DNA from: Chloroflexus sp. MS-G
GTDB lineage: Bacteria; Chloroflexota; Chloroflexia; Chloroflexales; Chloroflexaceae
Reading direction: 5' to 3'
Length of the DNA stretch: 38,159 bases
NCBI RefSeq assembly: GCF_000735195.1
Contig: NZ_JPIM01000040.1
Location: forward strand, 1-38,159
Program-made: the position numbers and the translations under genes
The notes under the pieces: generated by a model
The model's input: only the letters and a program-made list of their open reading frames with translations
Databases searched by the model: none
What the model was told of the DNA's origin: nothing
Part shown: positions 9,460 to 17,868 of the stretch, one piece after another
Position numbering within the stretch: the first letter of the stretch is position 1
How the letters are laid out: each line of letters begins with the position of its first letter

Positions 9460-10095
9460 GTGTCAATTGATGAATTGATCGACTCTGCATCACTACAAAC
9501 AGTTGTTGCACCTGAACCACTGGCCGATCTGCTACGCCGCTCGTCGGCCATGCATCGCCATCTATGCCCGCGGCAAGTCCTTGGGGCGCGGATGGGAATG
9601 TACGCTGGCGAACTGTTAGGTCTAGCATTACCGCAAACGAACAAGCGGCTCTACACCTTCGTTGAAACCGATGGCTGTTTCGCCGATGGGGTCAGCGTTG
9701 CCACCGGTTGCTGGTTAGGACGACGCACAATGCGGTTGATCGACGTGGGCAAGGTTGCTGCGACATTCGTTGACACGCAGAGCGGGCAGGCATTACGCAT
9801 CGCACCTCGCCCTAACGTGCGCGAATTGGCCCGTGGATATGTCCCCGATGCACGTAGTCGGTGGCATGCGTACCTGATCGCCTATCAACTCATGCCGCTG
9901 CATGAACTCCTGGTTGCCCAACCGGTCACCTTGACGGTCGATCTAAAAGCTATCATCAGCCGCAACGGACTACGAGCGACATGCGAACAATGTGGCGAAG
10001 AGATCATTAATGCTCGTGAAGTTGTACACGATGGGCACGTGCTCTGTCGCACGTGCGCGGGGGAACGGTATTATGCAACAGTGGATCGAGTATAG
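9460..10095 (+). CDS. FmdE-domain protein with C-terminal zinc finger
   Basis: 211 residues. It starts with GTG after a strong AAGGAGGAG ribosome site. Residues about 20-150 match the FmdE family (named after formylmethanofuran dehydrogenase subunit E): HLCPRQVLGARMG, then ETDGCFADGVSVATGCWLG. The C-terminus has CEQCGEEI ... LCRTCAG, a four-Cys zinc finger as often seen in this family. FmdE-domain proteins occur beside molybdopterin enzymes and are suspected to help with cofactor or metal handling. Its place directly after a molybdo-reductase operon agrees with that, though it has its own transcription unit. No methanogenesis role is implied. Confidence 0.8.
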   Translation: MSIDELIDSASLQTVVAPEPLADLLRRSSAMHRHLCPRQVLGARMGMYAGELLGLALPQTNKRLYTFVETDGCFADGVSVATGCWLGRRTMRLIDVGKVAATFVDTQSGQALRIAPRPNVRELARGYVPDARSRWHAYLIAYQLMPLHELLVAQPVTLTVDLKAIISRNGLRATCEQCGEEIINAREVVHDGHVLCRTCAGERYYATVDRV

Positions 10096-10188
10096 ACCGC
10101 ACCTCAGCCAAATCACGAAAAGTTCGGATACGGGAACACCAGGTTTCGCAACATAAAGAGCGCACAACAGCCCCCAACGGCAATAGAA

Positions 10189-10221
10189 AATCCCTGGTCT
10201 GCTGCGTGCAAACCAGGGATT
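10189..10221 (-). terminator. Intrinsic terminator of the A-type FeS carrier gene
   Basis: A perfect 10-bp inverted repeat (AATCCCTGGT / ACCAGGGATT, 13-nt loop) lies 32 bp beyond the stop of the minus-strand gene. Read on the minus strand the stem runs straight into TTTTC, a normal U-tract, so it is oriented for the FeS carrier gene. It may also stop readthrough from the convergent FmdE gene. Confidence 0.75.
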
Positions 10222-10252
10222 GCTATCCTTCAACAGGACGAACGCGAAAAGA

Positions 10253-10696
10253 TCAATATCCGCACGTACTGCACCCACCAACCGGCGCATCGTCGTCTTC
10301 CTCGCTGTAGTCGGTATCACGCGCCCGGAACGAGTGACCGCAACCACAGGAGGATACCGCATTCGGGTTATCGATCTTAAAACCACCACCCATCAGCGTA
10401 TCGACAAAATCAATCGACGCGCCGTAGAGGTACTGGGCACTGATCGGATCAACCAGCACTCGCAGGTTACCGGCGTAGAACTCATTATCCCCTTCGCGTA
10501 CCTCATCGTCGAAGGTCATGCCGTACTGAAGACCAGAACAGCCACCACCGGCAACGAAAACGCGCAGTGCGTAGCCTTCCAGCTCTTTTTCCTGCATCAT
10601 CTTCAGCAGGCGGTTCACGGCCCCTTCACTGATCGAGAGTACCGGTTGTGGGGTAGCCGGTTGGAGCGAAATCTGATTGATATCAACGGTCGTCAT
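10253..10696 (-). CDS. erpA: A-type iron-sulfur cluster carrier (IscA/ErpA/HesB family)
   Basis: 147 residues. The family signature is complete: an early Cys53 in GGGCSGLQYG and the terminal pair Cys117 and Cys119 in SSCGCGHSF, the three ligands that hold the iron or cluster for delivery to apo-proteins. An AAGGAG ribosome site lies upstream. A C-terminal extension beyond residue 120 is acidic (SEEDDDAP) and ends in GGCSTCGY, adding a second Cys pair (142, 145) not found in standard 105-120 residue members. Which A-type paralogue it is (ErpA, IscA or SufA) cannot be decided from sequence alone; the symbol is the nearest choice. Delivery to the nearby FeS-rich reductase is plausible but not shown. 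Confidence 0.85.
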   Translation of the reverse strand: MTTVDINQISLQPATPQPVLSISEGAVNRLLKMMQEKELEGYALRVFVAGGGCSGLQYGMTFDDEVREGDNEFYAGNLRVLVDPISAQYLYGASIDFVDTLMGGGFKIDNPNAVSSCGCGHSFRARDTDYSEEDDDAPVGGCSTCGY

Positions 10697-10991
10697 GAGC
10701 GTTACTCCTTAACCATAAGTACATAGACGCCGGAGCAGCTATCTCCTTCGATATGTGAAGTATACACGATGTTGGCACAAAATGCTAGTATTTTCTTTCG
10801 TAAGTTAGGTATATTGTCAGACGCCCTTACGCAGAAAGGGAGGGCCAGTTGAGGGGAGCGAGGTTCGCATTCCTGGTTGTTACTCCCGCTTGGGTCTGCT
10901 ATTACCACGGTGAAGATGGCAACGCCTGACAGCGAATGCTTCAGCTACTGTGAAGCACTGGCAGCAGGAAGCGCCTGTCGGGTAGCGTAAG

Positions 10992-13496
10992 CTATTCATC
11001 GTATGGGCCAAGAAAACGTTCACCATTGAAATGTATGAGATGACTCGGTGCTTCGGCTACCCATACTTCGGTCTCCCATGCAATTTCCTGAAGATACTTC
11101 ATCATTACTTTCCGCGTAGGAAATGCTGTCACAAATACCAGTGGGGCTTTCCTATTCTTAAACAAATCCTTAAGTTCATTACGACGTTTGATGTCAATTG
11201 GACCGTGGCTAGTAACTGCTTCAATAAGAACTAGCCAGTTTTTATTTTCTAGATAAACAACTACATCAGGCATTTTGCTGTGTTCATCAACGATAATGCC
11301 TAAACTTGCAAGATAATCTTGCTCATACACTCTAAACTTATCACCAACATCACCAACGTAAATGACCAGACCACCAGGTGTAAAGCGAGGGCAGAACTCT
11401 TCTATGATTTGTTTTATAAGAGCGTTTTGACCACCTGCGGTGATTCTGACTTCTCTACCATTTGGCAACTTTACTGGGATGAGAGCCATCTCTCGTTCTT
11501 TCTCATGCAATCTGCGTAACTCTTGCGCATTCTTAAGATAGACTCTCAAGTTTGTATCCCATTCGCTAGTGCCATATGTACGAATTACCTTGAGGAGACT
11601 AGCATTAATTTGATACCTTGTCTTTGGACTATTAACGGGTCGCGTTATGTCGTCGGGGTTAGCAACCACTAATCCCATTTGCACGAATTGGTGAACTGTA
11701 AAACGACGAACCGTTTCGCGAGTATTCGGTGCATAGGAAATACCAAAATGTTCACGAAAATAATCCATCATTTCAGTAATACCACGCAACGGATTTGAAG
11801 CATCGCTCCAATCTGTGTTTGGCTTCATATCAAGCAGTGCTAGCAGGGTCAGTGCAGAACGTTGATTCAATTGCGCTTTGGGTATTTGTAGTGCACGCAG
11901 AATGTTAAGGGCTTCTTCAATTTTCTTTTTAGCGTTTAAGTCCATACTCGTAGTGTCCATTCCTAGTATTCCTAGAACTATTTGGTCTAACTTTTCCTGT
12001 TTTGGAAATGTGTCACCTATTTCTTCGCCTAGCGCCAATAACTGAGAGAGCGAGGGGTATTTGAGGCTACGCAAATCTGCTGCATTTACTTGTGTATGGC
12101 CGCTAAACTGCCTAAAGTATTCATCCACAAGTGTTGAGTTAAGAAACGCCGCTAACCCTTTTGCCAATAACGGAGGAAGTCCTCTTCCGTTTTGGTGGTA
12201 ATAGTTTAAGTGATTTTCTATGCCTATGAATTTAGAATTTAAGCGAGCAGGATCACATACAGCTGCCACAATACGCCTTTTTTCTTCTTTGGCCGAGAAG
12301 CGTTTAACCAAGACATACCAGCCAGCGGGTACGAGTAGATTTTCGGTCTCTTTTGTCAACCTTATAGCGGATGGTTTTTTGTTTTGTCCATTGGGCCAAG
12401 CAATATAACCTTGAGAAAAGTTGCTTGGATAAATCAGCGGAACGGTTTCTGCATCTGGTCTTTCCGTTAGGAAGTCAATAGCACGGAAATCAATAACTTT
12501 GCCAGTGGAAACCGTGATACCTATTTCGTCAATTGATGTAAGGAGACTACGAGCCTGTTGCCCAATTCTCTGGCTCAATCCATTGGGGACGATATGGATA
12601 AATACGTTGGGATCATCAGGATAAACCAGTTGATGATAATCAACTTTACGAACAGTTATATATGGATCATCGGGGTCAGCGCTCGACGAAATGATTACGT
12701 TTCCTTGCCGACGTGACTTTGTGGCATGCAAAATTACATTTTCTTGTAAAACATCGTCTTCTTTAAAGGCTCTATCCCTATAATCAAAGATATGGAGCCG
12801 ATTTATGGACATCGTTTCCAGAAGAGCTTTTCGGAATGGAAGGAAATAGGGACCATTACAAAAACTTCTCGGAGTAATCGCAACTAGTTCGCCGTTCGGC
12901 TCCATCAACCTGATAGCGAGCCAAAGAAAGGCTGTGTACATATTAGTAGTCTCGATTCCAACTTTCTGCAAAAGACGGTGTGTAGTGGATGCCGTATTGA
13001 TCTTTTTATAGGGAGGATTAAGAATAGCAGCATTGAAGGACTTATGCGTAGTAAATAATGTACTTCCACGTATGATCTCAACACTTGACCTGATGAAGTC
13101 ATCTTGTAGAATTTCATATGAAAAGAAAATCTTTTCTTGGTGGCATATTTCTTGGCAAGAATCAAGCGTTATATGAAGATATTCTACCAGGGTTGGATCA
13201 ATTTCATATGCAGTTACCGTAATCGCTGACGGTTTTGGTAACCACTGAGATGCTTCAACAACGAGGGCTGCCGATAATGAGCCAATACCAGCGCCTGCAT
13301 CAAGGATATGCAAGGTGCTCGGTCGTTCGGCAAACATACGTGCCATGAACCGTGCTATCTTCTGGGGAGTAAAGAACTGCCCTTTTTCCGCACGATTCGT
13401 TGTCAATTTTCGATTAGCTTCCAAGCGCAGAAAATCTACTCGCTCAAGAAGATTGTCATGCCGTATAGAGCCTGCTAACAATGTTGTAGCTTTCAT
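10992..13496 (-). CDS. Single-chain restriction-modification enzyme: N6-adenine methylase fused to BsuBI/PstI-type endonuclease domain
   Basis: 834 residues. The N-terminal methylase part has the SAM-binding motif DAGAGIGSL (66-74), an acidic EID motif (98-100) and the catalytic NPPY (160-163) of gamma-type N6-adenine methylases, preceded by the typical KGQFFTP segment (38-44). The central part (about 250-550) probably holds target recognition, and a helical segment follows. The last 140 or so residues match the BsuBI/PstI endonuclease C-terminal domain: MPDVVVY (PD at 743-744), LIEAVTSHGPID (Glu759) and an LVFVTAFPTR strand. Methylation and cleavage are therefore on one chain, as in type IIG enzymes. 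The specificity is unknown. The gene is clearly AT-richer than its neighbours, which suggests recent acquisition. It appears intact. Confidence 0.85.
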   Translation of the reverse strand: MKATTLLAGSIRHDNLLERVDFLRLEANRKLTTNRAEKGQFFTPQKIARFMARMFAERPSTLHILDAGAGIGSLSAALVVEASQWLPKPSAITVTAYEIDPTLVEYLHITLDSCQEICHQEKIFFSYEILQDDFIRSSVEIIRGSTLFTTHKSFNAAILNPPYKKINTASTTHRLLQKVGIETTNMYTAFLWLAIRLMEPNGELVAITPRSFCNGPYFLPFRKALLETMSINRLHIFDYRDRAFKEDDVLQENVILHATKSRRQGNVIISSSADPDDPYITVRKVDYHQLVYPDDPNVFIHIVPNGLSQRIGQQARSLLTSIDEIGITVSTGKVIDFRAIDFLTERPDAETVPLIYPSNFSQGYIAWPNGQNKKPSAIRLTKETENLLVPAGWYVLVKRFSAKEEKRRIVAAVCDPARLNSKFIGIENHLNYYHQNGRGLPPLLAKGLAAFLNSTLVDEYFRQFSGHTQVNAADLRSLKYPSLSQLLALGEEIGDTFPKQEKLDQIVLGILGMDTTSMDLNAKKKIEEALNILRALQIPKAQLNQRSALTLLALLDMKPNTDWSDASNPLRGITEMMDYFREHFGISYAPNTRETVRRFTVHQFVQMGLVVANPDDITRPVNSPKTRYQINASLLKVIRTYGTSEWDTNLRVYLKNAQELRRLHEKEREMALIPVKLPNGREVRITAGGQNALIKQIIEEFCPRFTPGGLVIYVGDVGDKFRVYEQDYLASLGIIVDEHSKMPDVVVYLENKNWLVLIEAVTSHGPIDIKRRNELKDLFKNRKAPLVFVTAFPTRKVMMKYLQEIAWETEVWVAEAPSHLIHFNGERFLGPYDE

Positions 13497-13832
13497 CGCT
13501 TGAATGCTACTACTTTCGGGAGTGTCAAACCCCCACCCAATGATGATGCAGAGATGTGGCTATGCTGCTCTCTGCGCACAACTATCACTGTATTGTACCA
13601 CAAGCATTGTGATCGAACACAAAGCCGGTAAACTCTCAGAGCAGGTTGGGGATGTGCAAAACCCCAATAAGCCATATAGCTCAGATCAGAGAAAAAACGA
13701 AAGCCTTCTATGAAATGGTAAGTTGCAGGTGCTACTCGACTACCGATAAGTGCTTATATCATCTCACGGTCCAACGGATGAAACCCGTCGATAAAGGTAC
13801 AGGTGCAGCGCCGCTGTGCCCCGACCGATGCA

Positions 13833-14343
13833 TCACCATAGGCAAGGGATGGTACCGCCGTGCACCGATGAGTGGCACCTGAAATTATACATGGTCTCGA
13901 TACGGGGTATACTTTGGATCATCATTTTCAAACCTGTATCTAGCAATTGTTTGACCGTAATAATCTCACGACCGATGGGCAATACTTCGATACCGTCAGC
14001 ATGAATTCTCATCGCACTGGGCACAAACAATGCAGTGCCACTTCCGGCAAACGGATTCAGAATCCCCTCTGAGGTAACGTGGGAGGTATGAATACTCGAT
14101 TAGCATAGCCGAGAATGTTTCTTTCAATTTGTGCCAGTGATAGAAGGGTCGCGTCCTGTTAGCTTGAAAGCTAACTAGCACCCGTGAGAGGGATGGGTGA
14201 ATAATGAACTTACTTTGAATTCGCTGAAATAGCTCTGCATCGAGACGATCTATCTCGTTGAGGACCGCATCTTGTGGACTGGCAACGGTATTGGGAGGAG
14301 GTGCTGACCAGAAAACCACGGTATACTCCGGTGTCGCAACGTT
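13833..14343 (-). pseudogene. Remnant of a DNA methylase gene, frameshifted and truncated
   Basis: On the minus strand one frame reads from about 14343 through [21 protein letters not shown], typical of N4/N6 DNA methylases, then runs into nonsense and a stop near 13996. The next frame continues the family sequence with [14 protein letters not shown], then [16 protein letters not shown], i.e. the SAM-binding FAGSGT motif displaced by a single-base frameshift near 14060-14080. The 5' end is also missing (in-frame stop just upstream at 14344-14346) and the 3' end stops at 13833. No functional product is expected. It probably belonged to a restriction-modification system or solitary methylase lost from this defence island. 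Confidence 0.8.
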
Positions 14344-14446
14344 TCAAAACTAAGGACTCAGGGGCAGGATAGTATAATAACACACATTGACGTCAACCGT
14401 TTCATCCTCTTTAACCCCTGTGTCGAAAAAAATCTGAGGTAAACTC

Positions 14447-14968
14447 CTACAAAGTGCTATCATCTGCATTCTTGGAGACATAGGCTGCATGAAAGAGAGT
14501 GTCGTCATCCTTATCGAATACATTGAAGCCCTTTAGATGAGTAGTTCCCGTTGAGTCATTTACACTAAAAATGAGTCTAATCGATGTAGACTTGTATTAT
14601 GGATGTCTCTGTGTCTAATGGATGACCTACAAGATCGTATATCGCATCCAATACCAGTTTACGAATAGCCGGAGTGTCCTCGCTAGCCACTATTTGCAAC
14701 TTGAACCAACATAAAACGTCTTGCCCAACGTCATGGTCGCGCACAATTTCTCGATAATCGCCAAAATCGTAGCCATCATCTTAACAAACAGCAGCGCACC
14801 GCTGTCTGGCGAGCTGTCCAGACTCTGGCGCAGCAACAAGAGCGCCCGGATAAGCGCGCTCTTGCCGCTGGAGTTGCGACCGAACAGGAGTGTGATCAGT
14901 CGCAACTCAACCCAACCGCTGTCTTCAAAACCCATAAAGTTCTGCACCCGAAACGCAGTGACGGTCAT
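14447..14968 (-). pseudogene. Decayed AAA-family ATPase at the 3' end of the type III-D operon
   Basis: The start codon lies one base beyond the stop of the upstream RAMP gene, so it was the last gene of the CRISPR operon. The first 62 or so codons are an intact SMC-like/DUF3696-style ATPase N-terminus with Walker A GRNSSGKSAL. After ALLFVK a one-base deletion shifts the frame. The neighbouring frame continues as DDGYDFGDYREIV and then KLQIVASEDTPAIRKLVLDA. A second shift near 14590 leads into RLIFSVNDSTGTTHLKG and FDKDDDTLFHAAYVSK before a stop at 14447-14449. These pieces in three successive frames restore one coherent protein start; the other 200 or more residues of such ATPases, including Walker B, are gone. 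A short 92-codon peptide could still be made. Confidence 0.8.
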
Positions 14969-14969
14969 C

Positions 14970-17297
14970 TTACGGCTTCCTCATGGTAAGTTGCAGGCGC
15001 CCCTGTTTGTTGCGACCGATCACCCAGACCCAGATCGTCTTCCCGACCGGAAAACGTTCTTCCATATCAGCGATGTCTCGTACAGGAGGATCTAGGCGAC
15101 CTCGAGTAAGCGATGCCTCCTCACCAAGGATGTCAACGACGACGCGGTCTTTTTCGATACGCACCACTCTGCCTTCCAGATACATACCCTCGCGCACTTC
15201 ATCTATCGATGTCGGGCGGCTTGGCTCGACCCCTCTTGCTGCCGGGGGGCACGACGCCGACGATGCCGAACTGCGACCGGCGGGATCGACGTGCAGTGGA
15301 TCCGGCAGCACCGGACGATCTTTGTATTCGTTGATCTTGCCCCGCTTGATGCTGGGGTCCTGGCGCTCGATCTCCATGTAGCGGGTCAACGCTTTATCCG
15401 GACCAGGCCACTCCAGCATGCGCAGCAACATCTGAATGCGCTCGACCTGGGCTAGACTCGCCTGTTGTGCCACACCGATCCGGTCGCACATAAAGGTGTC
15501 GAATGCTTCAACAAACTCCGGGATGCGGTCGGTAGCTGCCGTCACACCTTCCTGCCAGGTCTCGCCATCGAAAAGTGTCTGGTAGCGTTGCCGCCGATCT
15601 TCAAGCAGCAGGTTGACATCGATCTTGATGGCGCCCATGCCGTAGGGTTTGCCCATACCGATGCTGTGACGGTACGCTTTTCCCGGTTCGCCGGGCAGGG
15701 TCAACGCCCACAGCAACGCGCCTAACTCTTCGTCGGAAAGGTTCTCGAAATGGATGCGCCAGCGGAAACGCACACCGGCAGCAACCGGACGCATCTGTGT
15801 ATGTTGCGTGTCATGTTCCCTTTCGCGCCCCTGCGCATCGCGCAACTTTTCCAGCGCCTCCTGCACATCGGCGACAGTGATCGGACCCTTGTGCCAGTAG
15901 AGTTTATGACCACGAATGACGCTGACCATCGGGTCGGTGTAATCGTTGCGCTCCCTGACCAGTTTGGGGTTGCCGCTGCGGTCGCGTCCCTGCTCCTGCG
16001 GATCAGGCGTGCGCTGGGTCAAATAGTGCTGGAAGGTCGTTGGCTTGGGACTGGCCAGGATTTTGGGCACAATCGGTTCATCCGACCACCAGATGTTGGT
16101 CTGTCCTGGCTCGAGCAGCGCATCGCCAACGAAGACGCGACTGGCGTAGGCGCGAGCCTTACCCTCACCCCTGGATTTGGTGTAGCCAAAGATTGCTTCA
16201 GCCAGGTCGAGATCTTCTTCACGGCGCAAAGCTTCTGGCACAAAGTCAATGGGCGTGTGTAAATAGGGCAGGCGCATCATCATGGTGTGACCGAAGAAGA
16301 TGAGGTTCCCGTTCTCCATCAGATAGAACACCGGTTGCCCGTCGCGCAACACGCCGTCTTTCCCCAGCAGGCTTTCCTGTTCCTGGCTGACCTGATCTTT
16401 GTACGCCGCAACCAGTTCATCAGGGATCCGAATCAGTTGAGCCTGCTCATCAGGCGGATAGATAACCGCCTCGCTCCGTTTTGAAGCCATCGGGCCGCTG
16501 CGCACCAATGCGCCTTCGATCAGACCGGAAGCCGGTGTCGCCGACGCATGGATTACCCTGGCATACTTAATGCGTAGAAAGCCGCCACGCACGTCCTGGT
16601 AGTCATACGGTCCGGACTGAAAGAATATCTTCGAGGCATTCTTGCAACCCGGAATCTCCGTCAAGTTGGACGGAATGCTGTCGCTCCGAATACGTGCGAA
16701 GGTCGTGCCGCCGATCTCTCTGGCAGGATGGATGAAGTACTCGCCGCGATCTTTCTTGATGTAGCCAGCTTTGACCAGCGGCGTGTAGTGCCAGGCCATT
16801 TTTCCGCTCTGATTGCGACGCTGACCGTCATCACGCATCACTCGCTTGCGGTATTCGTTGCCATGGCTGGTGGTGTCGCCGACGGCGCGGTAGACCAGTG
16901 GTTGATCGGAGACCCATTGCACCTTGCTGTAGCTGATGATCTCGACAATCTGGCGCAGCATCCCGCGCAGGCTGCTGCCCGGAATGCGTGGGGTCTTGTC
17001 CGGATCGGTGAAGAAGAAATCTGGCTTGTTGCGCACCTGCTGACGCCACGGCGTCTGTTCGCCCTCGCTACGCTCCTGCCGCTCAAACTCCTCAGGAGTC
17101 AGCGGGGCGCGCACGTAGACCGGCGACGCAGTGGTGATCACGCATTCAATCGTGCCAGTGTGGCGGTCGGGGTGGTAGCAGTCCTGGTCGGGCAGCGTCG
17201 CTGGATCGATGGTGACCACCTTTTCCGGCAATGGCACAAAGTTATAGGGCGCTATGGCAATCTCTTTGGTTGGGTTTACGTGCCTATGAATTGTCAT
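14970..17297 (-). CDS. TIGR03986-type CRISPR RAMP protein with C-terminal S1 RNA-binding domain
   Basis: 775 residues. The RAMP (Cas7-like) hallmarks are RIPGSSLRGMLRQIVEII (PGSSLRG at 106-112) and a glycine-rich loop HSIGMGKPYGMGAIKID at about 563-579. Its size and neighbours (Csx10, Csx19, Cas7-like) match the TIGR03986 family of subtype III-D effector complexes. The last 79 residues (697-775) form a separate S1/OB domain: GMYLEGRVVRIEKDRVVVDI, then GKTIWVWVIGRNKQGRLQL. A Ser/Ala/Pro-rich linker (PAGRSSASSASCPPAARG) separates the two. The S1 fold would add RNA binding to the complex. A GGAG ribosome site precedes the start. No catalytic Asp could be assigned confidently. The ATPase remnant follows one base after the stop. 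Confidence 0.82.
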   Translation of the reverse strand: MTIHRHVNPTKEIAIAPYNFVPLPEKVVTIDPATLPDQDCYHPDRHTGTIECVITTASPVYVRAPLTPEEFERQERSEGEQTPWRQQVRNKPDFFFTDPDKTPRIPGSSLRGMLRQIVEIISYSKVQWVSDQPLVYRAVGDTTSHGNEYRKRVMRDDGQRRNQSGKMAWHYTPLVKAGYIKKDRGEYFIHPAREIGGTTFARIRSDSIPSNLTEIPGCKNASKIFFQSGPYDYQDVRGGFLRIKYARVIHASATPASGLIEGALVRSGPMASKRSEAVIYPPDEQAQLIRIPDELVAAYKDQVSQEQESLLGKDGVLRDGQPVFYLMENGNLIFFGHTMMMRLPYLHTPIDFVPEALRREEDLDLAEAIFGYTKSRGEGKARAYASRVFVGDALLEPGQTNIWWSDEPIVPKILASPKPTTFQHYLTQRTPDPQEQGRDRSGNPKLVRERNDYTDPMVSVIRGHKLYWHKGPITVADVQEALEKLRDAQGREREHDTQHTQMRPVAAGVRFRWRIHFENLSDEELGALLWALTLPGEPGKAYRHSIGMGKPYGMGAIKIDVNLLLEDRRQRYQTLFDGETWQEGVTAATDRIPEFVEAFDTFMCDRIGVAQQASLAQVERIQMLLRMLEWPGPDKALTRYMEIERQDPSIKRGKINEYKDRPVLPDPLHVDPAGRSSASSASCPPAARGVEPSRPTSIDEVREGMYLEGRVVRIEKDRVVVDILGEEASLTRGRLDPPVRDIADMEERFPVGKTIWVWVIGRNKQGRLQLTMRKP

Positions 17298-17307
17298 GAC
17301 ACTCTCC

Positions 17308-17868
17308 TTACGCTTCCGGCAGAAGCTGGATAAGACGGCTCAGCGTGATGATGGCTTCGCCGTCCTCATTTTCGGTGATGTAGTGACGTACGCGCACACG
17401 CAACTGATGATGTTTGAGTTGCTCCGCAGTGATGACAATCGGCACTGCGTGACGCATGCCCTGCGCGCCTTCGCGCAGCAGCGTGAAGCCGTCTTTGACA
17501 GTCTCCACAGTGTCGCCCCACAGGATGTGATCCTCATCAATAATGTCGTCATCGTTACCTGGAGTATCGGTAGCAAAGCGGGCGTGCCAGCCATCGTCGT
17601 CGCGCCAGAGCAGCACTTCCCCTGGTAGACCGAATATCCGCGCCTGTTGCAGGGTGGAAGCGCGCAACGGCGGCGATGTCGGTGCAATGCCGTGGGAAAT
17701 GTGCAGACCATCATTATCGATGCGACCCCAGATCACTCCGTCGTCGGCATGGGCGAGCAGGTAGCGTAACCCGAACTTTCGCGCCTGAGCGACGATCCAA
17801 TTCGCGGGACCGGTTATGAAGTCGCCGTCCACGGGGATGTTGGCGAGTTGATAGGGTGTCTTCGTCAT
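17308..17868 (-). CDS. csx19: Csx19-like type III-D protein (TIGR03984 family)
   Basis: 186 residues with no known catalytic motif. I assign it to the TIGR03984/Csx19 family from its length, its overall pattern (conserved FGLRYLLAHADDGVIWGRID and EVLLWRDDDGWHAR stretches, and an RVRHYI strand near the end) and its position between a double-Cas7 gene and a TIGR03986-type RAMP. Its start overlaps the stop of the upstream gene (ATGA) and its stop is 10 bases before the next start. The protein is a subtype III-D marker of unknown biochemical role. No separate small Cas11-like subunit is visible, so it could be the helical or structural filler of the complex, which is a guess. Confidence 0.72.
   Translation of the reverse strand: MTKTPYQLANIPVDGDFITGPANWIVAQARKFGLRYLLAHADDGVIWGRIDNDGLHISHGIAPTSPPLRASTLQQARIFGLPGEVLLWRDDDGWHARFATDTPGNDDDIIDEDHILWGDTVETVKDGFTLLREGAQGMRHAVPIVITAEQLKHHQLRVRVRHYITENEDGEAIITLSRLIQLLPEA

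Noticed and set aside
16728..17333. A 201-codon plus-strand frame inside the RAMP-S1 gene
   Set aside because: It mirrors the coding strand of a confident gene and is typical of antisense openness in GC-rich codons.
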